This document shows positions 1 through 12,844 of a stretch of DNA of 64,000 bases, one piece after another. This DNA comes from Oscheius dolichura (Eukaryota; Nematoda; Chromadorea; Rhabditida; Rhabditidae), in assembly GCA_932521035.1 (NCBI GenBank), contig OW051496.1:5642001-5706000 (forward strand), read 5' to 3'. Both the position numbers and the translations under genes were made by a program. The notes beneath the pieces are model-generated. The model worked only from the letters and a program-made list of their open reading frames with translations, was not told the origin of the DNA and did no database searches. Position 1 is the first letter of the stretch; each line of letters begins with the position of its first letter.

Positions 1-69
1 GGTCTATTTAGAGATGAGATTTCATAGGTATGGAAGCACCTTTTGTAATATGGTAAATAAAGATTGGGA

Positions 70-3000
70 CTATTTCTGGCCCTCCTGCTCCAGACGGATA
101 ATGTTGAAACATTTAGTGGGCAAAGCATCACGAATTTCTTCCAAGTTACGAACTTCACGGGACAGTTGATCAATTTCGTTTTTGATCTGGGAAATGCGGC
201 GATCTTCTTCCGTCTTCGAGGATTTGTGAGATGGCACCTGAACTATTCTTTCAAAGTTCTTCGTCATTGCCCTACCTCATTTTCAAGATCGGCTTTGGCC
301 AGTTGCTGGTCGATTCCATCCAACTCTTTCTCCAGCTCGTCCAACTCAGCCGTATTGACCGCCTCCAAAGCATCTAAATTAGGTATTTCCAGACAAACAG
401 GAACAGCAACTCACTGAGTCGGTCGATGATCTTCTTGATGGAATCCGCTTCGGCCGCGATGGTCACGTTGGCATCTCGGGCCTCTTTCTCCGCAAGGGAG
501 GCCTTCTTGACAGCATCCGAAGCCATTTGCTGATCAGTCTTAGCCTGGTTTCTGTAGGTATCAAGAGTGGAATTTGTCTCGCGAAGGTCTTCGATCAGCT
601 GCTCTACTTCGCCCTTCAATGTCTCGGCCGACTTCCTCGTGCTGGTCGTGTTCTCCCGCAGTTGATCGGCCAGCTCAGTCACCGCCTTGGCGTCCTCTCC
701 TGCTTTTCCGGCTAGTTCCTTGGCGCTGTTCGCGTCTTCCGAAGCCGATCCGATGTTTTTCTCTGCCTCGGCGGTCGTCTTCTCGGCCTGCTTGATGTTG
801 TCCTCGATCTCTCCCAGTTGTCCCAGCTGCTCCACGGCGGCGGCCTTCGACTTCTCGACCCTTTCGTTGAATTCCTCGAGTGTCTTCAGAGTATTTTCAG
901 CGTCCTTCAGAGTGTCCTCTGCCACTCGGAGTGCCTGGGTGGCTTTTTCCCTGGCCTCGTCGACCTCGGCCATCAGATTGTCCGAGTTCTTCTGCTGATC
1001 CACGGCCGCGGCCAGGTCGTTCCTGGCCTCGTAGGTGGCTCGCTCGGCCTGCTCCAGGATGGCCTTATTGTTTTCGAGCTCCTTCTGGATGTTCTCCCTG
1101 GCCACCTTCGCCTCCTCGGATATGGCACTCGCCTCGTTTTTCACTTGTTGGGGATCGACCTGTGGCAGGCGGACGCCTTCGACGATGGTCAGCTGTTCCG
1201 CGGCGTTTTCGTTGGCAGCGGCGGCGGCCTTCTTCTGCTCCTCTGCCAGTTCCAATGTCCGTTGGAGGGTCTCGTTCAGCTGGGATTGACGGGCACGCAT
1301 GTCGGCAATCTGCTTCGAGACCTGTTCACCTACATTTCAGATTATTCCCCTCAAAATAAGAAATCAAACCTCCGTAAATGGCGCTCTTGGCCTCCTCGTG
1401 GGCCTTCTTCGCCTGTTCATTGGCCTTCTTGGCAAACTCCTCCACATCGTCCGCGTACTTCTTGTGCTTCTCGGACTCCTCCTTCGTCTTATGGGCCAAG
1501 TCCGTCATCTGCTGGCTCTGCTCTCCGTACTTCTTCGAGGCTTCCAAGGCGGCCTCCAGCTGGGTTTTGCCTTCGGTTTCCAGGAAGTGGAGGGCGTCGG
1601 TCAGTTCCTTCTTCGCCTGTGCTGCAAAATACTGCAATTAGTTGTCCTCGATCAGCACAAACCATTGATGATCTTCCATCTCTTCAAACCCGTCTCGGTC
1701 TCCTCGACTTTGCCCTTGGCACCGGCAATCATGTCGTCGACGGATTTCACATTGTTCAACGCCTCGGCGATGTCCTTTTTCAGCTGGGACACCTGTCCAA
1801 CCAAAGCCGAGTCGTCGGATTCTGAAGGCCGTCTTCCGCTTCTATTTAGTAATTAACAAACCAAGTTTTTGGATTACGGTCTCGTGGAGCTTCTTGACTT
1901 CCTCGGCGACCTCCTTCACTCTGGTGTCAAACGAGCTGTCGTTGACCTAGACAGGGGGATTAGGCGGGCACCCTACTCCAACTTACGGGGGCCGGGTTCT
2001 CGATGATCTCTCGAAGAGTGTTGTCCAAGTTCTGGACGCTGGCCCGGAAGGCGTTGACTCTCGTCTGGATCAGGGTGTAGCAGTCGTCACACTGCAGACA
2101 GCCTCCCCGGATGTCGAATCTGTTTTCCATGCACTGGTCGCATCTTCTGCCCTCGATGTGGTTCTTGCAGAGACACTGGCCGGTTTTCACATCGCACTGA
2201 CGACTCTCCGACCCGACAGGCTCACAGTCACACGGCTGGCATCCATCGGCTCCGAATCCAAAGTGGTACGGCACACATTGGTCACATCTGAAGGGGAAGG
2301 GTTTTTTATTCTTACGTGAAACTGAGTTTACCTGCGGCCGGTGACACCTGGCTTGCAGTTACACTGTCCGGAGGCCACGTCACAGGTGGAGTCGACCGAG
2401 CCAAGAGGATCGCAGCTGCACTCTTGGCATCCGGTGCCCGAGGTGATATTGTAGTAGCCGATCTCGCACTCGTCGCAGCGGTGGCCGACGACGTGGGGCA
2501 GGCAACTGCACTGGCCGTCGTCCTGGCTACACTCCAAGACGGTGTAGTCATTGTCGGGCTTCCTGGTTCCGGGCGGGTGGCAGAGACACGCCATACAGTT
2601 GCCTTTCGGCTCGACCAGAGCGTCTCCCCAGTAGCCGGCCTTGCACATTTCACAATGGGGGCCGTTCGTGTTGAAGATACACTTCTTGCACTCTCCACTG
2701 ACTCTGAGATAAACGGTCAAAGAGGCGCTCGACATAGACAAACTTGTCACAGTTGCCGATGGAGTTGGTGTCGATGTTTCCGTTGCACTGGCACTCGTTA
2801 CAGTCGGTTCCGTTTTTTGGAGAACCGAAGAAGCCATCGGCACACTCGTCGCATCTGAAAGTATTTAGTTAACACGACCACAATTGGACAAACCGTCGTC
2901 CGGTGTATCCTTGGGGGCATTCGGTACAGAGGACATCTCCGTCAGTGTGCAGAATGCAGGGGCCGTCGGCGGGGCAAGGACATCTCTCACAGTCTTCCGG

Positions 3001-5693
3001 TGTTCCGGCCAGGGCGTTTCCGTAGTATCCTCTGGCACAGCGTTCGCAAGTGTCTCCGGCTGTGTTGTGGTCACAGATACAGGCTCCGCTCTCGGCGTCA
3101 CAACTGTTGGAATGACCGTGGCAGTCGCACTGGATACAGCGATCGAAGGGTCCTCCGTATTTCTTCTCGCGGCGATAGCCAGAGGCGCAAGACTCACAAA
3201 ACTGTCCCACAAACCTAAACATCACATTATACCCCGGTCAAAAAAATAACAAACCCTTCCAAACATTCACACTGTTCAACCCATTTGGCCTCTCGGGGAT
3301 CGGCAGCAGAGGGCGCCAATCCGGCTGTTCCAAGATGGATATTGGAAAGGAACCCGACGTCGTTGTGGGCATAGGTGGCTCTGATCTTGAGAGCCGTGAC
3401 GTTGGAAAGGACACCGATGAAGTCGAGCTCGTTGAGCCTCGGTTGCCACTGGAACATGGGATCGGCGTGGATACGGAATCTGTAGTCCTGGGTCTTGGCG
3501 CTGGGAGTGGGGTTCTCTTGGGCGAAGATCGGCAGAGAAAGCTCTTGTCCACTTCCACCGATGATGACGATGTCGCTGACGCTGGGACGAGCTCCCTGTT
3601 GGCTGACGCGGAGGGAGAACAGCAGGTCCTGGTTGTAGGAGGACCTCTGGTCGCCTGTGAACTCTTCGGGAGCAACAAAGTAGACGGGACCCTGTCCCTC
3701 GCGGTCGTCCGCGGCGATGGCATGCTCAATCTCGGCCCACTGGACGTCCTTCGGTCCGAGATGAGAGGCCCCGCTCCACTTCTGTTTGTCTGGAAGGGGC
3801 TGTCTCGCAACTGTATAAAATAGGAATACCTGTCTCGAATTCACTGGAGATGTTCATGGCATAGTAGCCGGCACTCGTGGTACAGATGGAGGAGTGGCCA
3901 TAGCAGAAGCAGGGGGTACAGCCGAACTGGTTGTCCAGGGAGATGTCGAAGTAGCCGGGCTTGCACTTGTTACATTGACGGCCCTCCACATTGGCCTTAC
4001 AAGTACAGATTCCTTCCTTGGGGTCACAGAGTGGCTGGTTGTTGAAAGATCCAGCAGGCTCACAGCCACAGTCCCTGAACAAGGTTTATCCGGAGTCCCA
4101 GGGTAGTCCCACTTGCAGCCGTTTGGTCCGAAGTCATAGAATCCGTCGAGGCACTGGTCACAGTAACGGCCACCAACTCCCGGCTTGCACTGGCACTGGC
4201 CATCGCTGTCACACTGGGTGGAGATGGATCCAATCTGAACCCTCGGTCGTATTGCCCCAGATTGTTATCCCTCACCTCACTGCATTGACAAGCGACACAG
4301 TAGTTGTCTCCCTGGCGTCTCCAGTGGTTGGGGACACACTCCTCGCAGTGCACTCCTTGGGTGTTGCCCTGGCAGTCGACGCAGTGTCCTCCGTGCCCCG
4401 TCTCCTCGTACAGTTTCGTATCGAAATAGCATCTGTTCGAGAGCTGAGAACAGTTACACGCTGTAAATCAACCGGTATATATGAAGAAGATACGGGTAAC
4501 CCACCGATACACTCGTTGGCCTCATTGGAGGTTCCCGGCTTCCAGGGCCGGTCGTTGTAGAAGGGTAGACATTGGTCGCAGTCCTCGCCCATCGTATTGT
4601 GCTCACACCGGCACACGAGCTTGTTGTCTCCGGCCACGGATGCGGATCGGACACATTCCGAGGCATGCCCGTTGCACTTGCACCGTCCTCCAACGGCGAT
4701 ATCAGTGATGGCGTAGTAGTAGCTCTTCCTGACTTGGGGATCGGCGTAAACCTCGTCTCCGAAGGTATTCATCCTGGTCAACATGATCTTGATCGAAGAG
4801 GCAGTGACCCAGTCCTGGAGGACTTCGCTGTCTTCGAAAATGTGAGCGGAAGGGCGGCCCTCGAGGGTGGAGAAGGCGATGTTTCCTCCAGTGATGGGGG
4901 AAATGTCGGAGAACTCCTTGGTGCACTGAGCGACGGCCTCATTCCCGGGGAGGATGGGAGCCTTGTCGGGCAGACCATAAGTCGAACGGCAAGAACCCCT
5001 GAAGGAGGAAAATAAGAGAGGGGAAGGAAATGTGCGTACGAGTAGTATTGCCAGGCAGTCCACTCTCCATCAGTGGAGGACTTCTTGAAAATGATAAAAG
5101 ACTCCGGTCGAGGGGACTGGAACTTGAGCCTCACGTAGGTGATATCGAATCGTTTGCCTAAACTCGTGGCTTCCGCATTGCTACTACAAAAGTATACCCA
5201 AGTTGAGGGTGAGGTTGACGCTGTTGGGGAACTGAGCTCCCTCGTGCATCGTGGGAGACATCCACGCCGTCTCGTTGTTGTTAAAATGGAAGTCCGTGAG
5301 GTAGGAGGCAGGGTGGGCCAGCTCGGGCACACGGGCATCACACGTCTCGCAGACACTCCTCAGTCCGGAATGGCCTGTCTGGGCACAGTATCTGAAAGGG
5401 GCAGCTTAGGGGGAGGGAGGGGAGGATACGTTGTCGGTCTCTTCTCTCCACAGGTGCTTGTCACCTCGACTTGAAGGTTAAAAACAGCGTTAATAAAATC
5501 TGGAACACATCGTTGGGGTGTCCGTGTGTCTCTGTCATAACAGGGATTTCCGTCTGAACCGGGATTAGGCTGCCTCTTTTGGGGGAGGATTACCTGCGCC
5601 GTAGTGGTTGGGATCGACGGAGGGGTAGAGCTCGGCTGGCTGGGAATGGGCCGAGCCGAGGAGGGCCAGCAAGAGAAAGAGCCGTCTACTCAT
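70..5693 (-). CDS. lamC1-like (lam-2): Laminin subunit gamma
   Basis: Gamma chain of the heterotrimeric basement-membrane laminin, secreted to the matrix. Exon 1 (5594-5693) starts at ATG 5693 and encodes a signal peptide ([18 protein letters not shown]). Then comes a laminin N-terminal domain (cysteines at about 5390-5290, motif [17 protein letters not shown] near 4700), EGF-like LE repeats, a laminin IV domain at about 3840-3230, more LE repeats to about 1980, and a long Ala/Glu/Lys-rich heptad coiled coil. The C-terminus carries the gamma-chain cysteine ([17 protein letters not shown]) just before stop TAG at 70-72. Estimated length near 1,600 residues, normal for gamma-1. About a dozen introns of roughly 40 bases (for example near 1330-1372) interrupt it. 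Single laminin IV domain and the C-terminal cysteine exclude beta. Apparently intact. Confidence 0.95.
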
Positions 5694-8600
5694 GCTATGA
5701 CCATCTACTCGTGGGGGTTGGAAGATGACGGGACGGACAAATTAACCGGGACGGGGAGACACTACCAGTACAGAGAAAGACCTGCCTGAAAATAGGGTTT
5801 AACAGGGATGAGTGCGAGGAGGAATACTCAAAACTGTACAGGATTACTAATGGCAGGGGAGTGTTGATAAAGCGGATGAAATATGGTGCGAGAAAGGGAA
5901 GAAAAACACATGTCGACTTGGCTGATAAGGGGGCGCCGTCGACGGCGGGATGGTCACTCTCTGACCGGGAACATTCGAAATGAGACAGAGACACTTTTAA
6001 ACTTTGATAGAGGGAGGATTGAGATAAATAGTCGAAAGAATAGCATTTATAGAGAAAGAGGTATAAAATGGAGGAAGGGAGAGGAGACGAGGCTAGGAGG
6101 TTGCCCAGAAAGACGGACATAAAAAGAGAGGCGACTTATCAGAGGAGGAGAGCCATGGCAGGGGTGCTTTGATCGATTGTCGTTATCAGGGGGTCAGTCG
6201 GTATCGGGAGATAGTACAATTGGAGGAAATGCGCGGGGACCCCTCTAATGGGCAGCCGGCTGTCCGCCGTCGCCTACGGTCAGAAGAGCAGAAGTTGCCG
6301 GCCGTTCGATCGATAGTAATGACGCCGAAGACATGTCTTATGAGTCAATAAGACGAGGCTTGTACGGCACGCTTGGCCAAATATCAGGCTGACCGAAGGC
6401 ACGGCCGCGTGAAGGACCGCTGCCAGCTAACACAATGCTCCCCACTTCAACTTTTTCCCGTGTTCGCTTGTTCCAAGTGCCGTTCGGGAGAGACCGTTGA
6501 CTTTGTGAATTGGAATAGTACGATTAGTATGAGGGCAACACTAAAGAGAGAATCAATCTGTAGGGATTGGGTCCAGAGCAGATTTGAAGAGAAAAAGAGA
6601 GAAGACCGTACTCTCCGAAGATAGGAGGGAGGATTAGAATGATCGGATGGGGGAATTGAGGAGAGAGGAGGACTGAAAAAGATCGCAGCTGCGGCTACAA
6701 AAAGTAGCACATCTGTGGGCCGGCTGCGGACCGTGCGTACGGACCAGCACAGGGAGGATTCGAAATAACTAAGAGGAGGACGATGAGGTGGACAGGGAGT
6801 CAGCTGGGAGACAAGGGCAAACAGTCCGACCTGACCTCTATGCGAGATAACGCAACCAAGAGACCTAGGCCGCAATTAGGAGACTACCGCACTCGACGGC
6901 TTGATCCGCTGTTTAGTAAGCAATCGGCTCCCACCCCATCGATTTTATTGTTTCCCATCGGAGCTCGACGGAATTGCGCAACTGGTCAGTCTGCTCGCCA
7001 GACGGCCCTGCTCCTGCTTCTACTACTGGCCACTCCTCCTCCTCCTCCTGCTGCCTACTTTACATTAAAGGGACGCTGTTTCACTTGTAAAGTTATCGGT
7101 TATGGTGATTCAGAAGATAGAGGGAATTGGAGACGGATAAAGAGAAATGAGTGGACAAGTGGTACGAAAATAGAAAAATGTGTAGAGGCCGAGGAGATGG
7201 CGGGTCAAAGGCTCGGGTCGGCAGCTGTTACACTCAAAAACGGTGATCCGAGACGCTATTAATCGAGCTCCGTGACTCACCTGGAAGATTCTTTTAGGGG
7301 CCGGGAAATACGGGGAAAACGACGGACGCAGGGGTCAATAGAAACTGTTAGTCGAGCAGATTATCAGACTTTTCACTTCGATTGTATATTTATTAGAGGA
7401 GGGGACAAGGGAGACGGGGAGAAAAGAGCTGGCCCGTCGATTGGGGGTATCACCGGTGGAGGGCACTTCGAAGTGGCCGGGATATCTATCAAACGAATTG
7501 ACTCAGCCCGCTGTAAAACTTTTATGCCCGCGAACTAGGGGACTCTCCTGCTGGACAGTGCATTTAACGGGAAGATGTGACGGTTAGGACAATCCATGCC
7601 TCTCCTCGTAATACAATATTTGCGGCTTTTGCCCTCGCGACCTTTTAACCTTTGTCACGGCAAGTTGCTCTGGTTGATCCTCGCAGAAGGAGCTGATCTC
7701 CGCCGCCTCTCCATCCCATATGGCGTCTCCAAGTGGTAATCGATGACTTGAAACTTCCACATCATTCCCTCGTACAATTCGTATATCACATATCAAAATG
7801 GCTGTGAAATAACGACCTTTATCCACAGGTGTCATTTCCCGAAGTGTTCGAGCTGCCTCCTCTCAATATAAAGGAGTTTGAGCCCATCGATCGCAGCTGC
7901 CTCTGATTACCAACAACTTCCCTCTTACATCGGGGCAGTGTAATAAGCCGAGGGATATCCACTCCCCCTTGGAAAAAGTTGACCATGATCCCGGAGAAAA
8001 GACGAGAAGAAAAAGAGAGACGAACACCGGTCAGGAGGGTCCCCCCTCCATCGAAAACCGAGAGACGGATATCGGATGATATTGGCCAGACGAGGAACAA
8101 TAGGATAATCCGCCTGGGCTGCACTTAAAGGTCCATACCCCTCTGATAGTCTAATCTGTCTCCCCGACAACGTATCCTTTTCTCTTCCCCCGAGCCTGCA
8201 ACCTAACCTTTCCACCGTTTGCCACCTTTCACCAGTTGAAAAAACGTCCGCAAACCTCTTGAAATGCGAGAGTGATACGTGGCATCTCGGCCTCTTTGAG
8301 TCGCCCGGAATACGGTCGCCTCCGAGGAGGAGGATCTCCCTCTGAGAAGGATGCTCGACCACCACAAAGAGTGCCATGGAAACGGCTCCTTCTAATCAGA
8401 GATGAATGCGGGAACACAGTTCAATCAGCATCACTCACCCCCGTTGCTGGCCACATTTTAAAGGCCAAATAACCACCTAGCCATCCGAATCAGAGCTTTT
8501 TGTTAGTAGACAGACGGGACGGGGAGGATGACTCTGCAAGGCGGACAGGGGTGCCTATAATGCACTAGACGAGTAGTCACCCGAATGAGGGCACTTCCCC

Positions 8601-8759
8601 CACCAGCACTACTCCCTTCTTCCGGCTTTTGACACCCTTTCGCAATGCACAATCGATTTTGTCCGTCCCATCATCCTGGGCCGACGCTGTCCAGGTGATC
8701 CAGAAGGAGAAGCAGGTAGGCTGCCCGCCCTCTGTGCCCTCTCGGCCCATTTCCACCCC
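5694..8759. other. Gene-free interval between laminin gamma and arginine kinase
   Basis: About 3 kb with no exon chain I can support on either strand. Open frames here have arbitrary composition and no family motif. The plus strand is purine-rich (repeated GGAGG/GAGGA runs). It probably holds the divergent promoters and 5' UTRs of the two flanking genes; I see no clear TATA box or RNA gene. Confidence 0.5.
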
Positions 8760-8882
8760 ATGGGTTCTTCGAAGTTCTTGTTGTTTCCGGCATCGTCTGC
8801 GTCTCTTCTCTCTCGGAGGGCGGAGCCTATGTTTCGGACCAACTGGCCTACTGCTCATTGCATACGCAGTCGCTCCGAAAGC
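8760..8882 (+). other. Possible in-frame N-terminal extension of arginine kinase
   Basis: From ATG 8760 the frame stays open into the arginine kinase start at 8883, adding 41 residues (begins MGSSKFLLFPASSASLLSRR). The segment is rich in Ser and Arg with only two acidic residues, as in mitochondrial presequences. An AG acceptor-like site (gcatacgcag, about 8860-8870) lies just before the internal ATG and could give the short form by trans-splicing. Whether the long form is made is unknown. Confidence 0.35.
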
Positions 8883-10736
8883 ATGTCCGTGTCTCCTGAA
8901 ATCATCAAGAAGATTGAAGATGGCTACCAGACTCTCCAGGTACCGTTGTCTCTTCTCTATTCCCAGTCGGGTACCACCACAGGAGGGGACGGGGCCCTTT
9001 GTTTCCCAGGTGTTCTCATGGAAATAAAAGCCATAGCCAAGCCATGAAAGGCAGTCCGTTCTGCAGTCACTCACGTAGGCCCGGTCTGAGCACGTAGACA
9101 GTCTCGTCTGAGACCAAACAGTTTGTAACCTGGCCGTAAAGACTTTGTGCATTTAGCTTCAGCTTTTGTTTGCCCGCGCAGTTCATTGATTCTTCCAATT
9201 TGTTCGCGCTGCCAGCTAAAATTCTCCGGGAAGTGAGGAAACGATCGAGTTTCGGCGGCACATTGCGTGTTATCGAGAGCCCTCGCCTTATCAGGAAGGT
9301 GTGGAAAAGCCGGGTATTCGGAGCAGATAAACAAGGATGTGGTTCAGAATGCCAAGGACTGTCACTCCCTGCTGAAGAAGTACCTGACCAAGGAGGTCGT
9401 CGACCAGCTCAAGGACAAGAAGACCAAGCTCGGAGCCACCCTCCTCGACGTCATCCAGTCCGGTTCGTTTCCTCTCCGGATGCATTTCCAATAACCACAT
9501 GGCGCCCCGAAGAAGTGTGTAATCTTCCTGGGTCAATGGCCGACTCCCCCGGGGAAGGTCCTCGTTCCGCTTGTTATGGGGTGGCGGGATTGTTGTGACA
9601 GTACCCTACTAGTCTGGCAATAGTTGTTATGATGGATCCGCCGTCTTTTACCAACTGGTTCCAGGAGTTGCCAACTTGGACAGTGGAGTCGGAGTCTATG
9701 CCCCCGATGCCGAGGCTTACACCCTCTTCAAGCCCCTCTTCGACCCCCTCATCCAGGTTCGCCCGTTCCCACGAGGGGGCTGACCGTGAGAGACATTCAG
9801 GACTACCACAACGGATTCGCCCCCAACCAGAAGCAGCCCGCCACCGACCTCGGAGAGGGAAAGACCTCCCAGCTCGTTGACCTCGACCCCGAAGGAAAGT
9901 TCATCAACTCTACCCGCATCCGGTACTCGTCCTCCCTCTCTGCTCTGACCGCCGTTTAGATGTGGCCGTTCCCTGGCTGGATACCCCTTCAACCCCTGCT
10001 TGACCGAGGCCAACTACCTCGACATGGAGCAGAAAGTCAAGAAGATCTTCGACAACATCAGCGAAGCCGAGCTCCAGGGCACCTACTATCCCCTGGACGG
10101 AATGACCAAGGACATCCAGACCCAGCTGATCAAGGACCACTTCCTCTTCAAGGAGGGAGACCGTTTCCTTCAGGCCGCCAACGCCTGCCGCTACTGGCCC
10201 AAGGGACGCGGTATGTTGCCATCTCCTGGCTATTGGATTACAGCGGTTCAGGTATCTTCCACAACAAGAATAAGACCTTCCTCGTCTGGTGCAATGAGGA
10301 GGACCACCTCCGTATCATCTCCATGCAGGAGGTAATCCCTACTCCAGAGAACCCCTCCTAATGACAACTTTAGGGAGGAAACGTCGGACAGGTGCTGGAG
10401 CGTCTGATCAAGGGAGTCAAGACCATCGAGACCCAGGTGCCCTTCAGCCGTGACGACCGCCTCGGATGGCTGACCTTCTGCCCCTCCAACCTCGGAACCA
10501 CCGTCCGTGCCTCTGTCCATATCCGCCTTCCCAAGATCTCCGCCAAGCCCGACTTCAAATCCATCTGCGACGGACTTAAGCTCCAGATCCGCGGTATCCA
10601 CGGAGAGCACTCCGACTCCGAGGGAGGCGTCTACGACATCTCGAACAAGGCTCGTCTCGGTCTGACCGAGTTCGAGGCCGTCAAGCAGATGTACGACGGA
10701 ATCAAGCACCTCATCGAGCTCGAGAAGAAGGCTTAA
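8883..10736 (+). CDS. Arginine kinase
   Basis: Phosphagen kinase: ATP + arginine to ADP + phosphoarginine, an energy buffer in muscle and nerve. Seven exons: 8883-8939, 9327-9462, 9665-9756, 9801-9922, 9960-10210, 10252-10331, 10374-10736, giving about 366 residues, close to the family norm. Seen: substrate loop [15 protein letters not shown], phosphate-binding STRIRCGRSL, the NEEDH box, and the active-site cysteine in [15 protein letters not shown]; it ends with [22 protein letters not shown] chose the internal ATG ([15 protein letters not shown]) because invertebrate arginine kinases start about there; a 41-residue upstream extension is also open. Codon use is strongly G/C-ending, suggesting high expression. 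AATAAA lies about 95 bases after the stop. Confidence 0.97.
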
Positions 10737-10831
10737 ACACTCTCTCTGACATACTGTATCACCGGTTAGAATAGCATAGTCTATGCTTTTCTCTAGTTCT
10801 TCCCCCCTTCTCATCGCTACTTTTACTATCT

Positions 10832-10837
10832 AATAAA
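10832..10837 (+). terminator. Poly(A) signal of arginine kinase
   Basis: AATAAA about 95 bases downstream of the stop codon at 10734-10736, on the same strand. Confidence 0.7.
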
Positions 10838-11162
10838 TTATCATACCTCCCATCTGCTTCTTGTTGTCTCGTGTTCCTCCTCTCACGGCAGAGGACACTT
10901 TACAAAGAAAACGGGGGTTATCGACTCTCCGGGAGGATGGCCTGATCCGGTCACTTTTTTGCCGGGAGGAGCAGTTGGCGCCCCCTGTTCCTGATTGCCA
11001 TGCATTTTCTCGAACAACTGTCAGGTCACCGAGGCACGAAGAATGATGTTCTCCCTGCTCATGTTTTGCTCATTGATTTTAGATTTTCGGCTTTACAGCA
11101 AAGAGTCGCAATCGCAACAAGACTTTTAGCCAGCAGCAGCTTGTATCCGCCGGCTCATTCTA

Positions 11163-11579
11163 ATGGACAGACAGTCGACAGCGGTTGTTCCAGTCCATAT
11201 GGCAGCTAAACCTTCAAATTTCTTGAGCAGTCCTCGTCCAGCCGGAGCACATCTCTGCTGCCAAGCCATCGCGAAAATTGGCAGCGAATCGAAACAAGCG
11301 ATTGACGAGTTCAGCTGGGGCAACGCTGACTTTGAGCAGATCCGCGAGTTAGCCAAGGAGACGGTGACCGTTCTGGAGAGGAAGTGGCTAGCTTGCCACG
11401 AGGCGTCGAACCTTTTAGCAGAAGAAATAAGTATGTGGGAGAGGGAGAGCCAGGAGAACCCGCTGAGAGAGGTGCTTTTGAATGAGATGGGGGAGAAAAA
11501 GAGCCGCTTGACCGGGAGGATGGGCACCCTGGCAGATGCCATTCGACATCTTCCCCTGCATTTAGACGAGTACAAATAA
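11163..11579 (+). CDS. Uncharacterised 138-residue helical protein
   Basis: Single-exon frame from ATG 11163 to TAA 11577-11579. I do not recognise the family. After a loose N-terminus, residues about 30-130 are Glu/Lys/Leu-rich and look helical (for example ELAKETVTVLERKWLACHEA), so a small coiled-coil subunit of a complex is plausible. Mediator Med30 and BORC/BLOC-type subunits were considered, without a convincing motif. The stop codon lies inside AATAAA. Its 3' end runs into the convergent chemoreceptor gene, leaving only nine bases between the two stop codons. It lies 425 bases after arginine kinase on the same strand. Confidence 0.55.
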   Translation: MDRQSTAVVPVHMAAKPSNFLSSPRPAGAHLCCQAIAKIGSESKQAIDEFSWGNADFEQIRELAKETVTVLERKWLACHEASNLLAEEISMWERESQENPLREVLLNEMGEKKSRLTGRMGTLADAIRHLPLHLDEYK

Positions 11580-11588
11580 ACATTGTTA

Positions 11589-12844
11589 TCAGCGAACGGG
11601 GACGACAGAATTGGTCGGGCTCTTGTCCTGGAGCATCGACTGGAACTGGTTGAAGTAGACGTCGGCCTGGTTGGTCGCGTTGAAGGACAGCGCCTCCCCT
11701 GTCGTGCTCTTCAACTGCCGCACCGGGGTCGACTCCTTCTTGCACAACAGCCAGAATGCCCACCTCCTCAGTTCCCGTTGCCATACTTGTACTTGGGAGA
11801 CGCACACCAACGGGATCAGGAAGCCGTATCTAGACACTTCTGTCAGTCGTTGTTGGGAGAGTAGGGCTTACGTGACACAGAGGAAGTTGAAGGCGGTGAA
11901 GGCCAGGATAAGTGTCGGCGTCTCACATTCGAAGTTGTGGACAACGAGGCTGAGGGCACATGCGAGGGAGAAGATAAAGATTAGCAGTTGGATCTTGGCC
12001 AGCAGCTCGGATGTTTTGATGTTTTCGGCTATCTGAAACCGCTCCGAGAGGGAATACCTCTGCACGGTGACTCTGTTCAGGGTCTCTCTTAAAAACATCG
12101 ATTCGTGGGGCTTGGGGAGGGGTTACTTGTGAAGGCGCTTATTGTACCGGTGGACGAGGATGAGACCGACGTAGCTGAGGATGTTGACCGTCAGCACGAA
12201 CACGAATATCAGAATCAGAGAGACGTACCCTGAATATGTTCGTTTGCCCCTAATTGACACTTACTTCCAATGAAGAGAAAACTGGACAAGATGGTCATTG
12301 TGAGGAGGGAACCGATGTCAATTAGAGGGATCCAAAGACGAACCTTTTTCTCATAATCGCTGAGGAAATAAGAAGCACAGCATCTATAACGAACACTCTT
12401 ACTGTCCTCCTCCGCCATACCGTTCAAAGAGGAAAGCCGGCAGCACATAAAAAGAGAGGAAGTGGCAGCCGGTCCTGATGAGATTGGCCACTTCCACGGC
12501 GGTATAACCTCCAGAAAGAAACAGTTGAGAAGAACGGACGACTCACCCAAGCGGACTAAGTCCAGCTGATTAACAATGAGGATTAGACGGGCAGAACAGG
12601 AAAAGAGGTATTGGATAGTGTAGACGGCGACGATGAGGTTGGCATTCCAGTGGAATATTCTATGTTTGAGGTTGAGGAAGGAGATAATTACAATTGGGAG
12701 AACACTGAAAGGGGACAGGTTATTTGACGGGGGAAGGCACCTGGTGAAGATGACGGCCGTCTCGACAAGGCAGAGAGTATCGACGATGGCGGCCCATCCC
12801 TCCCTCTCGAGGTCTTCCGGGCTGAGGTTGGTGAAGAACCGCAT
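11589..12844 (-). CDS. Sre/Sra-type nematode chemoreceptor GPCR
   Basis: Seven-helix receptor of the nematode-specific Sra superfamily (best fit Sre), presumed to act in sensory cilia. ATG at 12844, TGA at 11589-11591, four or more coding exons. Seen: several hydrophobic helices, the intracellular signature SYFLSDYEKKVRLW after helix 4, and the loop RYSLSERFQIAENIK between helices 5 and 6, both as I recall them from Sre proteins. Introns of about 35-40 bases fit the frames, for example acceptor ..gtctag then TACGGCTTCCTG near 11832. The ligand cannot be inferred. It is tail-to-tail with the gene ending at 11579. Confidence 0.85.

Noticed and set aside
818-1825. 335-codon open frame on the plus strand
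   Set aside because: It lies antisense to the laminin gamma coiled coil; repetitive Leu/Pro/Arg-rich translation and no splice or family support. It is a shadow of G/C-ending codons on the other strand.
2316-2858. 180-codon plus-strand open frame
   Set aside because: Antisense to laminin EGF-like repeats, which explains its length and composition.
6783-7262. 159-codon plus-strand open frame in the laminin/arginine kinase gap
   Set aside because: No domain, no conserved-looking motif and no splice partner; low-complexity Leu/Pro stretch.
8577-9152. 191-codon minus-strand open frame over the arginine kinase 5' end
   Set aside because: No motif; composition follows from the opposite strand and it overlaps the first arginine kinase exon.
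10248-10814. 188-codon minus-strand open frame
   Set aside because: Antisense to the last arginine kinase exons, a well-supported gene.
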